IMG/VR virus record: IMGVR_UViG_3300045257_000201
Location: 1-38,690 of that record
Direction: 5' to 3' (one strand)
Length of the DNA stretch: 38,690 bases
Source of the DNA: a virus
Numbering within the stretch: position 1 is the first letter of the stretch; every line of letters starts with the position of its first letter. Positions 11,622 through 19,808 of this stretch are shown one piece after another. A model generated the notes under the pieces. That model did not search any database and was not told where the DNA came from. It was given only the letters and a program-made list of their open reading frames with translations. The position numbers and the translations under genes are program-made.

Positions 11622-12995
11622 ATGGAAGTGGAAAAAGACATCACATTAGAGCATATGCGCATACCTCCCCACTCCATAGAAGCAGAGCAGGCAGTATTAG
11701 GTGGTTTAATGCTTTGTAACCAGGAAGAATCTTTAGGTCTTGATTCTATAGAGCGATTAAGGCCCGCTGTTTTCTATCGCCTGGAACACCAGGTAATTTA
11801 CCGGGCAATGATGCAGCTTGTAAAAAAGGGTCAGCCGATTGACATAATAACAGTTTCTAACCATTTAAATGACATGAAGCAGCTTTATGATATGGGTGGA
11901 TTGGATTATCTCGGAGAACTCGCTCAAAACACTCCAAGTGCTGCGAATATTGGTGCTTATGCTGATGTTATATGGGAGATGTATGTTCGAAGAGCTGTAA
12001 TAAACGCTGCAACGAATATGATAGAGAGCTCATTTAACATAAAAGGAAGAACAGCGGCTGAAGTTCTTGATGTTGCCGAGCAAAAGATATTCAATATATC
12101 TCAGCATAGTAATAAGGTTGTCGGACCAGAGGATATTCAATCTATATCTGCACGTACCATTACGCAGATAGAAACCAGAATGAAGAATCAGGGTAAGGTT
12201 ACTGGGATTGAAACAGGATTCACAGATTTTGACAAGATGACTACAGGGCTTAATCCAGGAGAGCTTGTTATTATTGCGGGTAGGCCTTCAATGGGCAAAA
12301 CCTCCTTTGCTATGAATATTGCAGAATTTGCTTCTATCAAGAGCGGGAAGACAGTTCTTGTTTTTAGTATGGAAATGTCAGGAGAAGACTTAGCTGCCAG
12401 AATGTTCTCATCTATTGGCCGTATTGATCAAAACAAATTACGTACTGGAAATATGGGAGACCCTGATTTGGTACGCCTTTCCATGGCTATTAAAACTATG
12501 AGTAATGCAAAGCTTCATATTGATTCATCTGCTTCTCTTTCCCCAATGGAGCTAAGGGCTCGTTCTCGTCGTATCGCAAAAGAATGTGATATTGGCCTAA
12601 TTGTCGTAGATTACTTGGGGTTAATGCATGTTCCAGGACATAACAAAGGACGGACCGAGGAAATATCGGAGATATCTCGTTCATTGAAATCATTAGCTAA
12701 GGAGCTTAAAGTTCCAGTGATTGCACTATCTCAGCTAAATAGAAGCCTAGAAGTTCGTCCTAATAAGCGCCCTATTATGTCTGACCTAAGAGATTCAGGG
12801 GCCATTGAGCAAGATGCAGATTTGATAGCATTTGTTTACAGAGATGAAATTTATAATGAAGATAGCCCAGATAAAGGGATAGCAGAAATAATAATTGGAA
12901 AGCATCGTAATGGTCCAACCGGAACTATTAGATTAACATTTGTAGGCCATCACACAAGATTTGATAACTTAGTTATGGGGCAAGAAAGAATATGA
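11622..12995 (+). CDS. dnaB: Replicative DNA helicase DnaB
   Basis: This is a full-length DnaB (457 residues). The N-terminal domain begins with IPPHSIEAEQAVLGG and ends near 160. A linker leads to the RecA-like motor: Walker A GRPSMGKT at 220-227, FSMEMSGEDLA just after, a Walker B-like IGLIVVDYLGLM, SQLNRSLEVR, and the arginine-finger region near DLRDSGAIEQDADLI. The wording is close to gammaproteobacterial DnaB. It unwinds the fork and binds primase. It sits 11 bases after the zinc-finger protein, consistent with a phage helicase and primer-recognition pair. Confidence 0.97.
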   Translation: MEVEKDITLEHMRIPPHSIEAEQAVLGGLMLCNQEESLGLDSIERLRPAVFYRLEHQVIYRAMMQLVKKGQPIDIITVSNHLNDMKQLYDMGGLDYLGELAQNTPSAANIGAYADVIWEMYVRRAVINAATNMIESSFNIKGRTAAEVLDVAEQKIFNISQHSNKVVGPEDIQSISARTITQIETRMKNQGKVTGIETGFTDFDKMTTGLNPGELVIIAGRPSMGKTSFAMNIAEFASIKSGKTVLVFSMEMSGEDLAARMFSSIGRIDQNKLRTGNMGDPDLVRLSMAIKTMSNAKLHIDSSASLSPMELRARSRRIAKECDIGLIVVDYLGLMHVPGHNKGRTEEISEISRSLKSLAKELKVPVIALSQLNRSLEVRPNKRPIMSDLRDSGAIEQDADLIAFVYRDEIYNEDSPDKGIAEIIIGKHRNGPTGTIRLTFVGHHTRFDNLVMGQERI

Positions 12996-13144
12996 CAGTA
13001 GAAGAAGTTAATGCGATTTATGTGTCTGAAGCGATATATAGAACAGAAAGTTTAAAATGCCAAATTCAGTTGGTAAATGCTTTAAATGCGATTTGGGATA
13101 AATTAGATGAAATTAGTGAAAACATCCCAGAGCCAGGACGTTGA
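12992..13144 (+). CDS. Hypothetical short protein (50 aa)
   Basis: The ATG at 12992 overlaps the dnaB stop (ATGA). The product is one amphipathic helix (EAIYRTESLKCQIQLVNALN) with an acidic, proline-containing end. Its stop overlaps the terL start region (TTGA at 13141-13144), so it links the replication genes to the packaging genes. Confidence 0.5.
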   Translation: MTVEEVNAIYVSEAIYRTESLKCQIQLVNALNAIWDKLDEISENIPEPGR

Positions 13145-14712
13145 GTGTAAAAAACATAGATCTACAGAAGGAGCAAATGGTAGCCGAGCTTCAGGGAAGT
13201 CTCTTGGAGTTTTGCAAAGTCTTCTACCCTCTTCTAACTGGCAGGGAATTTATTATATCTCAGCCCATTGGCCGGGAATCGCATGCAATTACAATCTCTC
13301 GAGCACTCACTCGAGCAGCACGGTTACATATACCATCCATGCGACTCATAATAAATGTACCACCTGGGCATGGTAAGTCGACCTTTCTATGCATGTGGGT
13401 GGCTTGGACGTTGTCTAAATATCCCGATTCTCGTTATCTCTATATTTCTTATTCCAAATCCTTGGCCGCCAAACATACAGAGACTATTAAGCGGATCATT
13501 GGCCTTAGGCATTATAAATATTTATTCGACGTATCTATACGATGGGATTCTAAAGCTAAGGAATTCTTTCAGACCACTGCTGGTGGTTCTATTGCTGCTT
13601 TTGGTTCAGCAGGCGCTATCGTTGGTCAGGATGGCGGGCTACCTGGGTTAGATAGATTCTCAGGCGCTGTCATTATGGATGATAGCCACAAAATTGATGA
13701 GGCCCATTCAAATACAATCCGTGAAGGCGTTATTGAAAATTATCGTGAAACCATTCAGCAACGTGCTCGTGGTGTTATGGTCCCTTATATCTATATAGGC
13801 CAAAGAGTTCATGAGGCAGATTTAGCCGCGTATCTTCTCAACGGGAACGACGGGTACACATGGGAACAAGTTATACTTCAAAGTATAGATCCATGTGGTA
13901 ATGCATTATATCCTGAGGCCTTCCCTTTGGAATCACTGCTCATCAAGCAAGATAAAGACCCATATGTGTTCGCATCTCAGTTCCAACAGAATCCTATTCC
14001 AGCTGGTGGAGGTCTATTCAAGCCGGATTGGTTTATTACTTTGGATGAAGAGCCGGAAATGCTTATTACATTTATTACATGTGATACTGCTGAGACCGAC
14101 AAGAGTTGGAATGACGCTACGGTCTTTTCATTTTGGGGCGTCTATCATATCGTTAACTTTGGTAAAAAATCAGGTGAAATTGGATTGCACTGGATCGATA
14201 CCGTTGAACTAAGAGTTGAGCCAAAGGACTTAAAAGATTCATTCATCGATTTCTATACTGAATGTACCAGACACCGGATGCCTCCACTGATGGCAGCTAT
14301 AGAGAAGAAATCCACAGGTGTAACTCTTGTTAGTATTCTTAAGGAACTTAGGGGTGTAACAATACGTGAGATTGAACGGACACGGGCAAGTGGGAGCAAG
14401 ACTCAACGATTCCTTGAGATCCAGCCATACGTAGCCTCAAAATTAATATCGTTTACTAAGGACGCAAAGCACCAAGCCCATTGTATCAAGCACATGACCT
14501 CAATAACAGCCAATGATTCTCATAGGCATGATGATATAGCGGATACATTTGCAGATGCCATTCGACTGGCACTTATAGATAAGACCGTATATAGTATAGA
14601 TAAGAAAGATAACACAAGAAGTGGAATTTTAAGTGAGTTAAATAGGACATTTAACGACCGCCTAACTGCAGGGAATGCAAAAAATTATGGAAGTGGCAAA
14701 GAAATATTCTGA
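13141..14712 (+). CDS. terL: Terminase large subunit (packaging motor and nuclease)
   Basis: The 523-residue protein has the ATPase Walker A PPGHGKST at about 74-81, a Walker B-like AVIMDD at about 176-181, and a coupling segment around 200-230. The C-terminal RNase H-like nuclease starts with FITCDTAETDKS (Asp315) and ends with the conserved block HRHDDIADTFADAIRLAL. The motor pumps DNA into the prohead through the portal and cuts it. Neither possible start is ideal: TTG at 13141 has AGGA two bases away, while the ATG at 13177 has AAGGAG three bases away, so the true N-terminus may be 12 residues shorter. Confidence 0.93.
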   Translation: MSVKNIDLQKEQMVAELQGSLLEFCKVFYPLLTGREFIISQPIGRESHAITISRALTRAARLHIPSMRLIINVPPGHGKSTFLCMWVAWTLSKYPDSRYLYISYSKSLAAKHTETIKRIIGLRHYKYLFDVSIRWDSKAKEFFQTTAGGSIAAFGSAGAIVGQDGGLPGLDRFSGAVIMDDSHKIDEAHSNTIREGVIENYRETIQQRARGVMVPYIYIGQRVHEADLAAYLLNGNDGYTWEQVILQSIDPCGNALYPEAFPLESLLIKQDKDPYVFASQFQQNPIPAGGGLFKPDWFITLDEEPEMLITFITCDTAETDKSWNDATVFSFWGVYHIVNFGKKSGEIGLHWIDTVELRVEPKDLKDSFIDFYTECTRHRMPPLMAAIEKKSTGVTLVSILKELRGVTIREIERTRASGSKTQRFLEIQPYVASKLISFTKDAKHQAHCIKHMTSITANDSHRHDDIADTFADAIRLALIDKTVYSIDKKDNTRSGILSELNRTFNDRLTAGNAKNYGSGKEIF

Positions 14713-16849
14713 CAGGATTGTCGAGCTAAAGAAAACTGTAGAGGAAGCTCAAGAGTACTTTAGAGAAAACGTCAATCGATTCAACGAGTTTATGAAGTTC
14801 GTCTTCAAATCGTCAATGAATCAACAAGAAGTGGCCGCCCTACTTACAACGGGCCGTCCAACAATCGAATTCAATATACTAGAAGCATATATATCCCGTC
14901 TTAGAGGTGAATTTGCAAAACAGCAACCCTCAATCAATGTTCGCGCCGCAGATGGTGTGCCCTTATCTTCTTTAACTCCAGAGTTTACAGAAACCCTAAA
15001 AGTTTTAGAGGGCCATCTTGGCGCAATCTTCTCAGAATCGTCTAATGACATGCTTGCTTATAACCTAATGACTGACCAACTTGCAGGTGGGTTCTCAGTT
15101 GTTAAGGTTATGACTGATTATGTTAATGAAATGTCATTCGAGCAGAAGATATGTGTTACTCGGGTATTTGACCCTACTCTGTGTTTTTTCGACCCACTAG
15201 CCAGGGAAAGTCATAAGGGAGATGGTCGCTATTGTGGTGAGCTATCTCCAATGACTCGTGAAGCGTTCGAGGAGCAGTACGGCAAGGAAGCCACCAGCAA
15301 GATGACATTCACGCGTTCTCTTGCTGGGTTTAGTTGGTCTTTTAAAAACGAATCTGAAGATATTATTCTTGTGTGTGATTTGTATGAAAAGAAATGCAAA
15401 CGTGAAAAAATCATGAAGCTTTCAAATGGTCATACAGTTACTGAGAAAACCTATAAAAAATTCATGGAGTTATGGGAACAAGAATCGCATATAGAGCAAC
15501 CTCCTGTTCCAGTCGGCGAACCCAGAATGACAACACTTGAAACTATATGCAGATATCGCTTCTGTGAGAGTAAAGTGCTAGAATATGTCGAAACAGATTT
15601 TAAACACTTGCCTCTCGTTTTCGTAGACGGCAATAGCGTTACGATAAGTGAGTCAGGTTCATCAGGGCAGATGACTAGACCATATGTCTACCATGCGAAA
15701 GGAATCCAGAAGCTTAAAAACTACGCTGGCCAATCGCTCGCTAATGAGCTCGAAAATACTATTCAGCATAAGTTCATCGTCGCCATCGAATCAATCCCAG
15801 AAGACTATCAAACTGCATATCAAAATGTGCAAAAGGCCGATACTCTTATCTATAATCACTTTCTTGATAGTCGCAGTCCAGACGTACAACTCCCTCCCCC
15901 TCGTGAGGTTAACCGTACTCCAATACCCCCCGAAATTAGTCAAACGTTTAGAATGTCGGACGAGATAACTCAAGTTATTTTAGGTTCATATGATGGGGCG
16001 GCAGGACAAAACCAGAATACGATGAGTGGAATAGCCTTTGCTAGGTCAGCACTTCAAAGCAACAACGCTTCCATGCCTTATGTCGTTGGCTACATTAAGG
16101 CGCTCAATCGAGTTGCCCAGATTGTTCTTGACTTGATTCCTAAGTATTACCGGACACCTAGAAGCCTCCCTATCATGCAGCCAGATGGGAAACGTTCTCA
16201 TATAGAGATAAACAAGAAAGGTTCTATCTATATGAATTACGATCCTAACTCTCTTGAGGTTAAGGTTGAGACAGGCGTCAACTTCGCAATGCAAAAAGAA
16301 ATAGCTTTAAACACTATAACCAGCTTAATGCAGGCAAGCCCTATCTTTGGTCAATTTATGAATGAGCATGGCCTTCAGATTCTTCTCGATAACATTGAAA
16401 TTAGAGGAATAGAGGGGCTGAAGGAAAAAGCGGCAGAGTTTGAGAAGGAACTGGCTCAGCAAAGACAGCAAGCTCAACAAGCTCAGATGCAACAATCTCA
16501 AGCTCAAGCTCAACAGATGCAACAGCAAGCTCAAATTGAACAACAACGCGTCCAGATTGAAATGGCACAAGCGAAACGTTCACTTCAATCTCCAAGCATT
16601 GAACAGCTCGGCTTAATGTCTATTCAAGAGAAAGCAAAACTTGATGCTGCTAACTTGGCACTTAAAGAACGTGACTCTGAGACTAAGTTTATTGAGACGA
16701 TGGCTAAGATTGAGATGCAAGGTCTAGAGATAGAGCAAAAAGGCGCCCAACAGGATGCTGAGACGGCAAGAGAATTGGTTCGTGATATTACCGCCATGGC
16801 AGATACATTTGAACGCCATGAGGTTAAAAATAACAAGGAATCGGATTAA
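14675..16849 (+). CDS. P22-like portal protein
   Basis: At 724 residues this matches the unusually long P22-type portal (725 residues). Recognisable parts are the early RPTIEFNILEAYISRLRGEF block with the conserved pattern for this family, the central VTRVFDPTLCFFDP stretch, the wing-like beta region, and a C-terminal coiled coil that is extremely glutamine-rich (about 585-625, repeats of AQQ and QAQ), corresponding to the barrel of P22. The portal forms the ring through which DNA enters and leaves. The gene overlaps the end of terL by 38 bases; ATG 14687 is an alternative start. Confidence 0.9.
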   Translation: MQKIMEVAKKYSDRIVELKKTVEEAQEYFRENVNRFNEFMKFVFKSSMNQQEVAALLTTGRPTIEFNILEAYISRLRGEFAKQQPSINVRAADGVPLSSLTPEFTETLKVLEGHLGAIFSESSNDMLAYNLMTDQLAGGFSVVKVMTDYVNEMSFEQKICVTRVFDPTLCFFDPLARESHKGDGRYCGELSPMTREAFEEQYGKEATSKMTFTRSLAGFSWSFKNESEDIILVCDLYEKKCKREKIMKLSNGHTVTEKTYKKFMELWEQESHIEQPPVPVGEPRMTTLETICRYRFCESKVLEYVETDFKHLPLVFVDGNSVTISESGSSGQMTRPYVYHAKGIQKLKNYAGQSLANELENTIQHKFIVAIESIPEDYQTAYQNVQKADTLIYNHFLDSRSPDVQLPPPREVNRTPIPPEISQTFRMSDEITQVILGSYDGAAGQNQNTMSGIAFARSALQSNNASMPYVVGYIKALNRVAQIVLDLIPKYYRTPRSLPIMQPDGKRSHIEINKKGSIYMNYDPNSLEVKVETGVNFAMQKEIALNTITSLMQASPIFGQFMNEHGLQILLDNIEIRGIEGLKEKAAEFEKELAQQRQQAQQAQMQQSQAQAQQMQQQAQIEQQRVQIEMAQAKRSLQSPSIEQLGLMSIQEKAKLDAANLALKERDSETKFIETMAKIEMQGLEIEQKGAQQDAETARELVRDITAMADTFERHEVKNNKESD

Positions 16850-16974
16850 TGAAAGAGGAATTCTATAAGTGTATTGACCAACTTCTTAAGGTTAAAGAGA
16901 AAAGGTGGTCCGTTAATCCAAGAACAAAAAAGAAAATGTCGTCTAAATCTAAGAAAAAGGTGGGTATAAAATGA
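16849..16974 (+). CDS. Small basic protein (41 aa)
   Basis: The ATG overlaps the portal stop (TAATG) and follows AAGGAA. The product is very basic (KKMSSKSKKKVG end). It is the first of three short lysine-rich proteins between portal and scaffold. A DNA-binding or head-internal role is plausible but not shown. Confidence 0.6.
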   Translation: MKEEFYKCIDQLLKVKEKRWSVNPRTKKKMSSKSKKKVGIK

Positions 16975-17159
16975 AAGGAAAGAAAAATTTTATTAAGGAT
17001 GCAATCAAGAAGCCTGGCGCACTCAGGGCTGCCCTCCATGTGAAAAAGGGTGAAAAAATCCCTGAAGCGAAACTTGAAAAGGCAGAAAACAGCAAATCGT
17101 CATTAATGCGCAAGCGTGCAAACCTAGCTGAGACACTCGGAAAGTTGAGGAAGAAATAA
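16971..17159 (+). CDS. Small basic phage protein (62 aa)
   Basis: The start overlaps the previous stop (ATGA) and has AAGGTGG upstream. The product has a pattern I recognise from other phage genomes: GALRAALHVKKGEKIPEAKL, then KSSLMRKRANLAETLG. Such proteins occur beside portal or structural genes and have no proven function. It is strongly basic and may be packaged with DNA. Confidence 0.7.
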   Translation: MKGKKNFIKDAIKKPGALRAALHVKKGEKIPEAKLEKAENSKSSLMRKRANLAETLGKLRKK

Positions 17160-17312
17160 ATGCCACTCGTAAAGGGGCCTAAGGCCAGAACCAAAGCTGG
17201 AATCTCCAAGAATATAAGGACTGAGTCAGTTACAAAACCTCACAAGCAAGCTGTTGCGATTGCATTGAGCATTTCTGATCGGTCAAAAAAGAAACCAAAG
17301 AAGATGAAGTAA
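17160..17312 (+). CDS. Small basic phage protein, DUF6496-like (50 aa)
   Basis: The ATG follows the previous stop directly. The short protein has a conserved central pattern of the DUF6496 type (AGISKNIRTES, then KPHKQAVAIALSI) and a lysine-rich end. This family is common in phage genomes near structural genes, function unknown. The family name is from memory of the pattern, not from a search. Confidence 0.65.
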   Translation: MPLVKGPKARTKAGISKNIRTESVTKPHKQAVAIALSISDRSKKKPKKMK

Positions 17313-17324
17313 GGATGGATGCTA

Positions 17325-17431
17325 GGTGCCACCTTAGGTGACACTAAGTTAACATTCAAAGCATTGTATTCATTGGGCCTTTATTTTTAGGTGACACCTA
17401 AATTGGCAAAAGTGCGGTTAAAGGTGGCACC
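17325..17431. promoter_or_regulatory. Cluster of GGTG-N-CACC palindromes
   Basis: Four near-identical 9-base palindromes lie in a gene-free stretch: GGTGCCACC (17325-17333), GGTGACACT (17337-17345, one mismatch), GGTGACACC (17390-17398, inside the perfect 15-base palindrome TTAGGTGACACCTAA) and GGTGGCACC (17423-17431). The fixed half-sites with a variable centre look like binding sites for a dimeric regulator placed before the scaffold and coat genes. Confidence 0.6.
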
Positions 17432-17441
17432 CCAAATCGAT

Positions 17442-17481
17442 AAACCAAGTTATTAGTTTTTTTTAGCGAGAGACTTGGTTT
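17442..17481 (+). terminator. Inverted repeat AAACCAAGT / ACTTGGTTT
   Basis: Perfect 9-bp arms (17442-17450 and 17473-17481) flank a loop of 22 bases that contains a run of eight T. The second arm ends in TTTCTTGCCCCC, so this is not a classic terminator, but it may end the terL-portal transcript or form a control hairpin. Confidence 0.4.
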
Positions 17482-17565
17482 CTTGCCCCCCTACTCCGAG
17501 CAGTTGATCAAAAAATGGTCTATTTTTATGGAAGTAGGGCGCTTTTTTACGTGACAAGAAGATAG

Positions 17566-17608
17566 TTGACTTCATTTTTACAGTTACCTAAACTATAAAG
17601 TGAAGTCA
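17566..17608 (+). promoter_or_regulatory. Candidate late promoter overlapped by an inverted repeat
   Basis: TTGACT (17566-17571), 17 bases and TAAACT (17589-17594) form a plausible promoter for scaffold and coat. The same stretch is bracketed by TGACTTCA (17567-17574) and TGAAGTCA (17601-17608), a perfect 8-bp inverted repeat extending to 12 bases with one mismatch, so the -35 box sits in one arm. No gene is supported between 17313 and 17737. Confidence 0.45.
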
Positions 17609-17737
17609 GAAGTAGTGAACGGGGCACTTTAAATCTCGGTTTTGACTTTTCAGTTTAAGGATTAAGCTGACGAACTCATCGAAAGAGGAATGACCGCATA
17701 ACACGCGGGTAACAGTGTAAAAAAGGAAGGTATGTTC

Positions 17738-18454
17738 ATGGATGAACAAAATTTAGTGAGCGGAGCTCCGCCTGAAGTTCAACAACCCGAGGAAAGAACA
17801 TTTTCTCAGGCTGATGTGAATGCCCTGGTCGGTCGTGAAAAGCAGGCCGCCGCTGCGAGAGCTAGGCAAGAAGTTGAGAGAGAGTATCAACAACGAGCTG
17901 AGCAAGCTAATGCCCAAAGGCAAATGCAAAGCCAGCAACAGGAACAGCAAGCGATGTCCCACGGGCCATCTCAAGCTGAAGCCGATGCAATCTATCAACA
18001 GGTCCAAGAGCGGTTTAATAGGGAAATGCAGGAACGTCAATTCCAACAGGAGATGACGAATGTTGCAAATGCCTATCATTCCAAGATGGACTATAGCCGA
18101 AAAGGTTATTCCGATTTCGATGAGGTGACAAAGGATTTCGATCCCACCGCTTTCCCCCAGCTCGTCTACTTGGTGAGCGGGCTAGAAAATGCCGGTGATA
18201 TCATATACGACCTCAGCAAGAATCCGAGTAAGCTCGCCACACTAGATGCGCTAGCCCAGCGTTCGCCACGTATGGCGCAGGCTGAGCTTGGACGACTCTC
18301 TCAATCTATATCGCAGAATGCAAACGCGAGACAAGAAGCAGAGCAGAATCCAACGCAAGCGCCGTTAAATCCATTGCAACCTTCCAGAGTTTCTGGGAGC
18401 AATGGAAAGATGACGGTGAGCGACTTGCGAAATCAACCTTGGTTACGCGGTTAA
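17738..18454 (+). CDS. Scaffolding protein
   Basis: I choose ATG 17738 because GGAAGG then has normal spacing; ATG 17732 is too close. The 238-residue protein is polar, helical and rich in Gln, Glu and Arg (residues about 30-110 are a long coiled coil), followed by a short globular part (DYSRKGYSDFDEVTKDF) and a flexible C-terminus. Position between portal and coat, length and composition match P22-type scaffolds, which guide coat assembly and then leave. The call rests on context and composition, since scaffolds are poorly conserved. Confidence 0.8.
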   Translation: MDEQNLVSGAPPEVQQPEERTFSQADVNALVGREKQAAAARARQEVEREYQQRAEQANAQRQMQSQQQEQQAMSHGPSQAEADAIYQQVQERFNREMQERQFQQEMTNVANAYHSKMDYSRKGYSDFDEVTKDFDPTAFPQLVYLVSGLENAGDIIYDLSKNPSKLATLDALAQRSPRMAQAELGRLSQSISQNANARQEAEQNPTQAPLNPLQPSRVSGSNGKMTVSDLRNQPWLRG

Positions 18455-18469
18455 AGCCCAATCTCAATG

Positions 18470-18494
18470 CTCCCATTTGTTAAAACAAATGGAG
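18470..18494 (+). promoter_or_regulatory. Hairpin that sequesters the coat gene ribosome site
   Basis: CTCCCATTTGT (18470-18480) pairs with ACAAATGGAG (18485-18494), with one bulged C and the loop TAAA. The GGAG of the second arm is the ribosome site for the coat ATG at 18502. The structure could regulate coat translation or, by 5' folding, protect a processed coat mRNA. Confidence 0.6.
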
Positions 18495-18501
18495 ATTGAA
18501 A

Positions 18502-19746
18502 ATGGCAACGAATATCCTACAGCAGGTTATTACTTATAACGAGAGTAACCTCGCTTTACTTTTAAACTCATTTTGCTTCTTAAGCACCTCAAATAAAAAG
18601 TTTGTCGGCTTTAATGATGACATCCCTAAGAATCTCGGCGACACAGTTAGCTTTGATTTACCTCCTCGTTTTACCACTACGAACTCACTGGTTGTAACAT
18701 TCCAGCCTGCTGTTCAGCGTGTACAGAACTTGACGGTTAACCAACAAGCCTCAACCGCGTATGAGTTCACTGCCCAACAATTCATATTTAACGTTCGCGA
18801 TTATATGAAAACTTTTGGTAAGTCTGCTGTAGCTGAATTAGGTACTCAAGTTGAGTCCAACATTGCACAGTTAGCAGAAACTAATACTTTCCGTTTCTAC
18901 GGTGATGGTATTAATCCAATCAACTCATATTTACAGCTTGCAAATGCTTTAGCCTTCTTCCGTAACTTCGGTGCGGCTCCAACAGATACAGTAGGCTATT
19001 TATCTGATTTAACTTTCCCTTTAATCGTAAACTCAGGTTTGAATCAATTCACACTTGACCGCGGTAATCGTGAAGCTATGTCATGGGAAATTGGTAACTT
19101 CAGCAAATGCGAATGGTATCAATCTAACCTTTTAAAGACTCACACTTCAGGAACAGAAGGTAATGCTGGCTCTACATTGACTGTAGTATCAACAACTCTT
19201 GATGCCAATGGTGCTGTTATTACAATTACGTTCTCAGGCACTAATGCTGCTAATGACGTGAACTCAATTAAAGCTTACGATAAGTTCCAGTTTAGTGATG
19301 GTGTTTCAGGTCAGCCTGACATGAGATTCTTAACCTTTATCGGACATAAGCAATCTCAATCTCCTGTTCAGTTTCGCGCAACAGCTGATGCCACATCAAC
19401 GGCTGGCTCACAAGTAACGGTTAGTATTTTCCCACCCTTGCAAGCTCCTGCTGGAAACTCTCAAAATATTAACAACCCAATCGTTGCTGGTATGCAGGTA
19501 ACTGTTCTTCCAAGCCATAGATGCGGTTTGATTATGTCAGGCGACCCTCTCTTCTTGGCAATGCCAAAACTTCCTGACGAGGTTCCTTACCCAACAAGTG
19601 CGATGACTGACCCAAATTCAGGCGCAAGCTTACGTCAATACTACGGTTCTTTATTTGGTCAAAACCAAAGAGGGATGGTTCACGACGTTATATGGGGAAG
19701 CACCTTGGTAGATGAATACGCAATGATGGTAGCTTTACCGTTATAA
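18502..19746 (+). CDS. Major coat protein, P22-like
   Basis: The 414-residue protein follows the scaffold and is close to P22 coat in length (430). The first residues (MATNILQQVITYNESN) and NLGDTVSFDLPPRF correspond to the N-arm and E-loop region, and the spine-helix area contains QVESNIAQLAETNTF. A beta-rich insert at about 215-310 (SGTEGNAGSTLTVV, then VSGQPDMRFLTF) is where P22 has its I-domain, and the C-terminal part has SHRCGLIMSGDPLFLAMPKL. The ATG at 18502 is used; a TTG at 18496 is not needed. Codon use is even and typical of a highly expressed gene. Confidence 0.88.
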   Translation: MATNILQQVITYNESNLALLLNSFCFLSTSNKKFVGFNDDIPKNLGDTVSFDLPPRFTTTNSLVVTFQPAVQRVQNLTVNQQASTAYEFTAQQFIFNVRDYMKTFGKSAVAELGTQVESNIAQLAETNTFRFYGDGINPINSYLQLANALAFFRNFGAAPTDTVGYLSDLTFPLIVNSGLNQFTLDRGNREAMSWEIGNFSKCEWYQSNLLKTHTSGTEGNAGSTLTVVSTTLDANGAVITITFSGTNAANDVNSIKAYDKFQFSDGVSGQPDMRFLTFIGHKQSQSPVQFRATADATSTAGSQVTVSIFPPLQAPAGNSQNINNPIVAGMQVTVLPSHRCGLIMSGDPLFLAMPKLPDEVPYPTSAMTDPNSGASLRQYYGSLFGQNQRGMVHDVIWGSTLVDEYAMMVALPL

Positions 19747-19751
19747 GGAAT

Positions 19752-19784
19752 TTGCGACGCATTTAAATGGTATTTGCGTCGCAA
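19752..19784 (+). terminator. Perfect hairpin after the coat gene
   Basis: TTGCGACGCA (19752-19761) and TGCGTCGCAA (19775-19784) form a perfect 10-bp GC-containing stem with a 13-base loop, 6 bases after the coat stop. No U run follows, so it probably protects the coat mRNA 3' end or reduces readthrough rather than stopping transcription fully. Confidence 0.6.
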
Positions 19785-19808
19785 CGTTAAATTTAAAGGA
19801 GATAAATA

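Noticed and set aside
16325-16836. Leucine-rich minus-strand frames opposite the portal C-terminus
   Set aside because: They are reverse readings of the glutamine-rich coiled coil (CAG/CAA repeats give Leu), not membrane proteins.
17442-17481. Strong intrinsic terminator
   Set aside because: The T run is inside the loop and not after the stem, so I list it only as a weak terminator-like hairpin.
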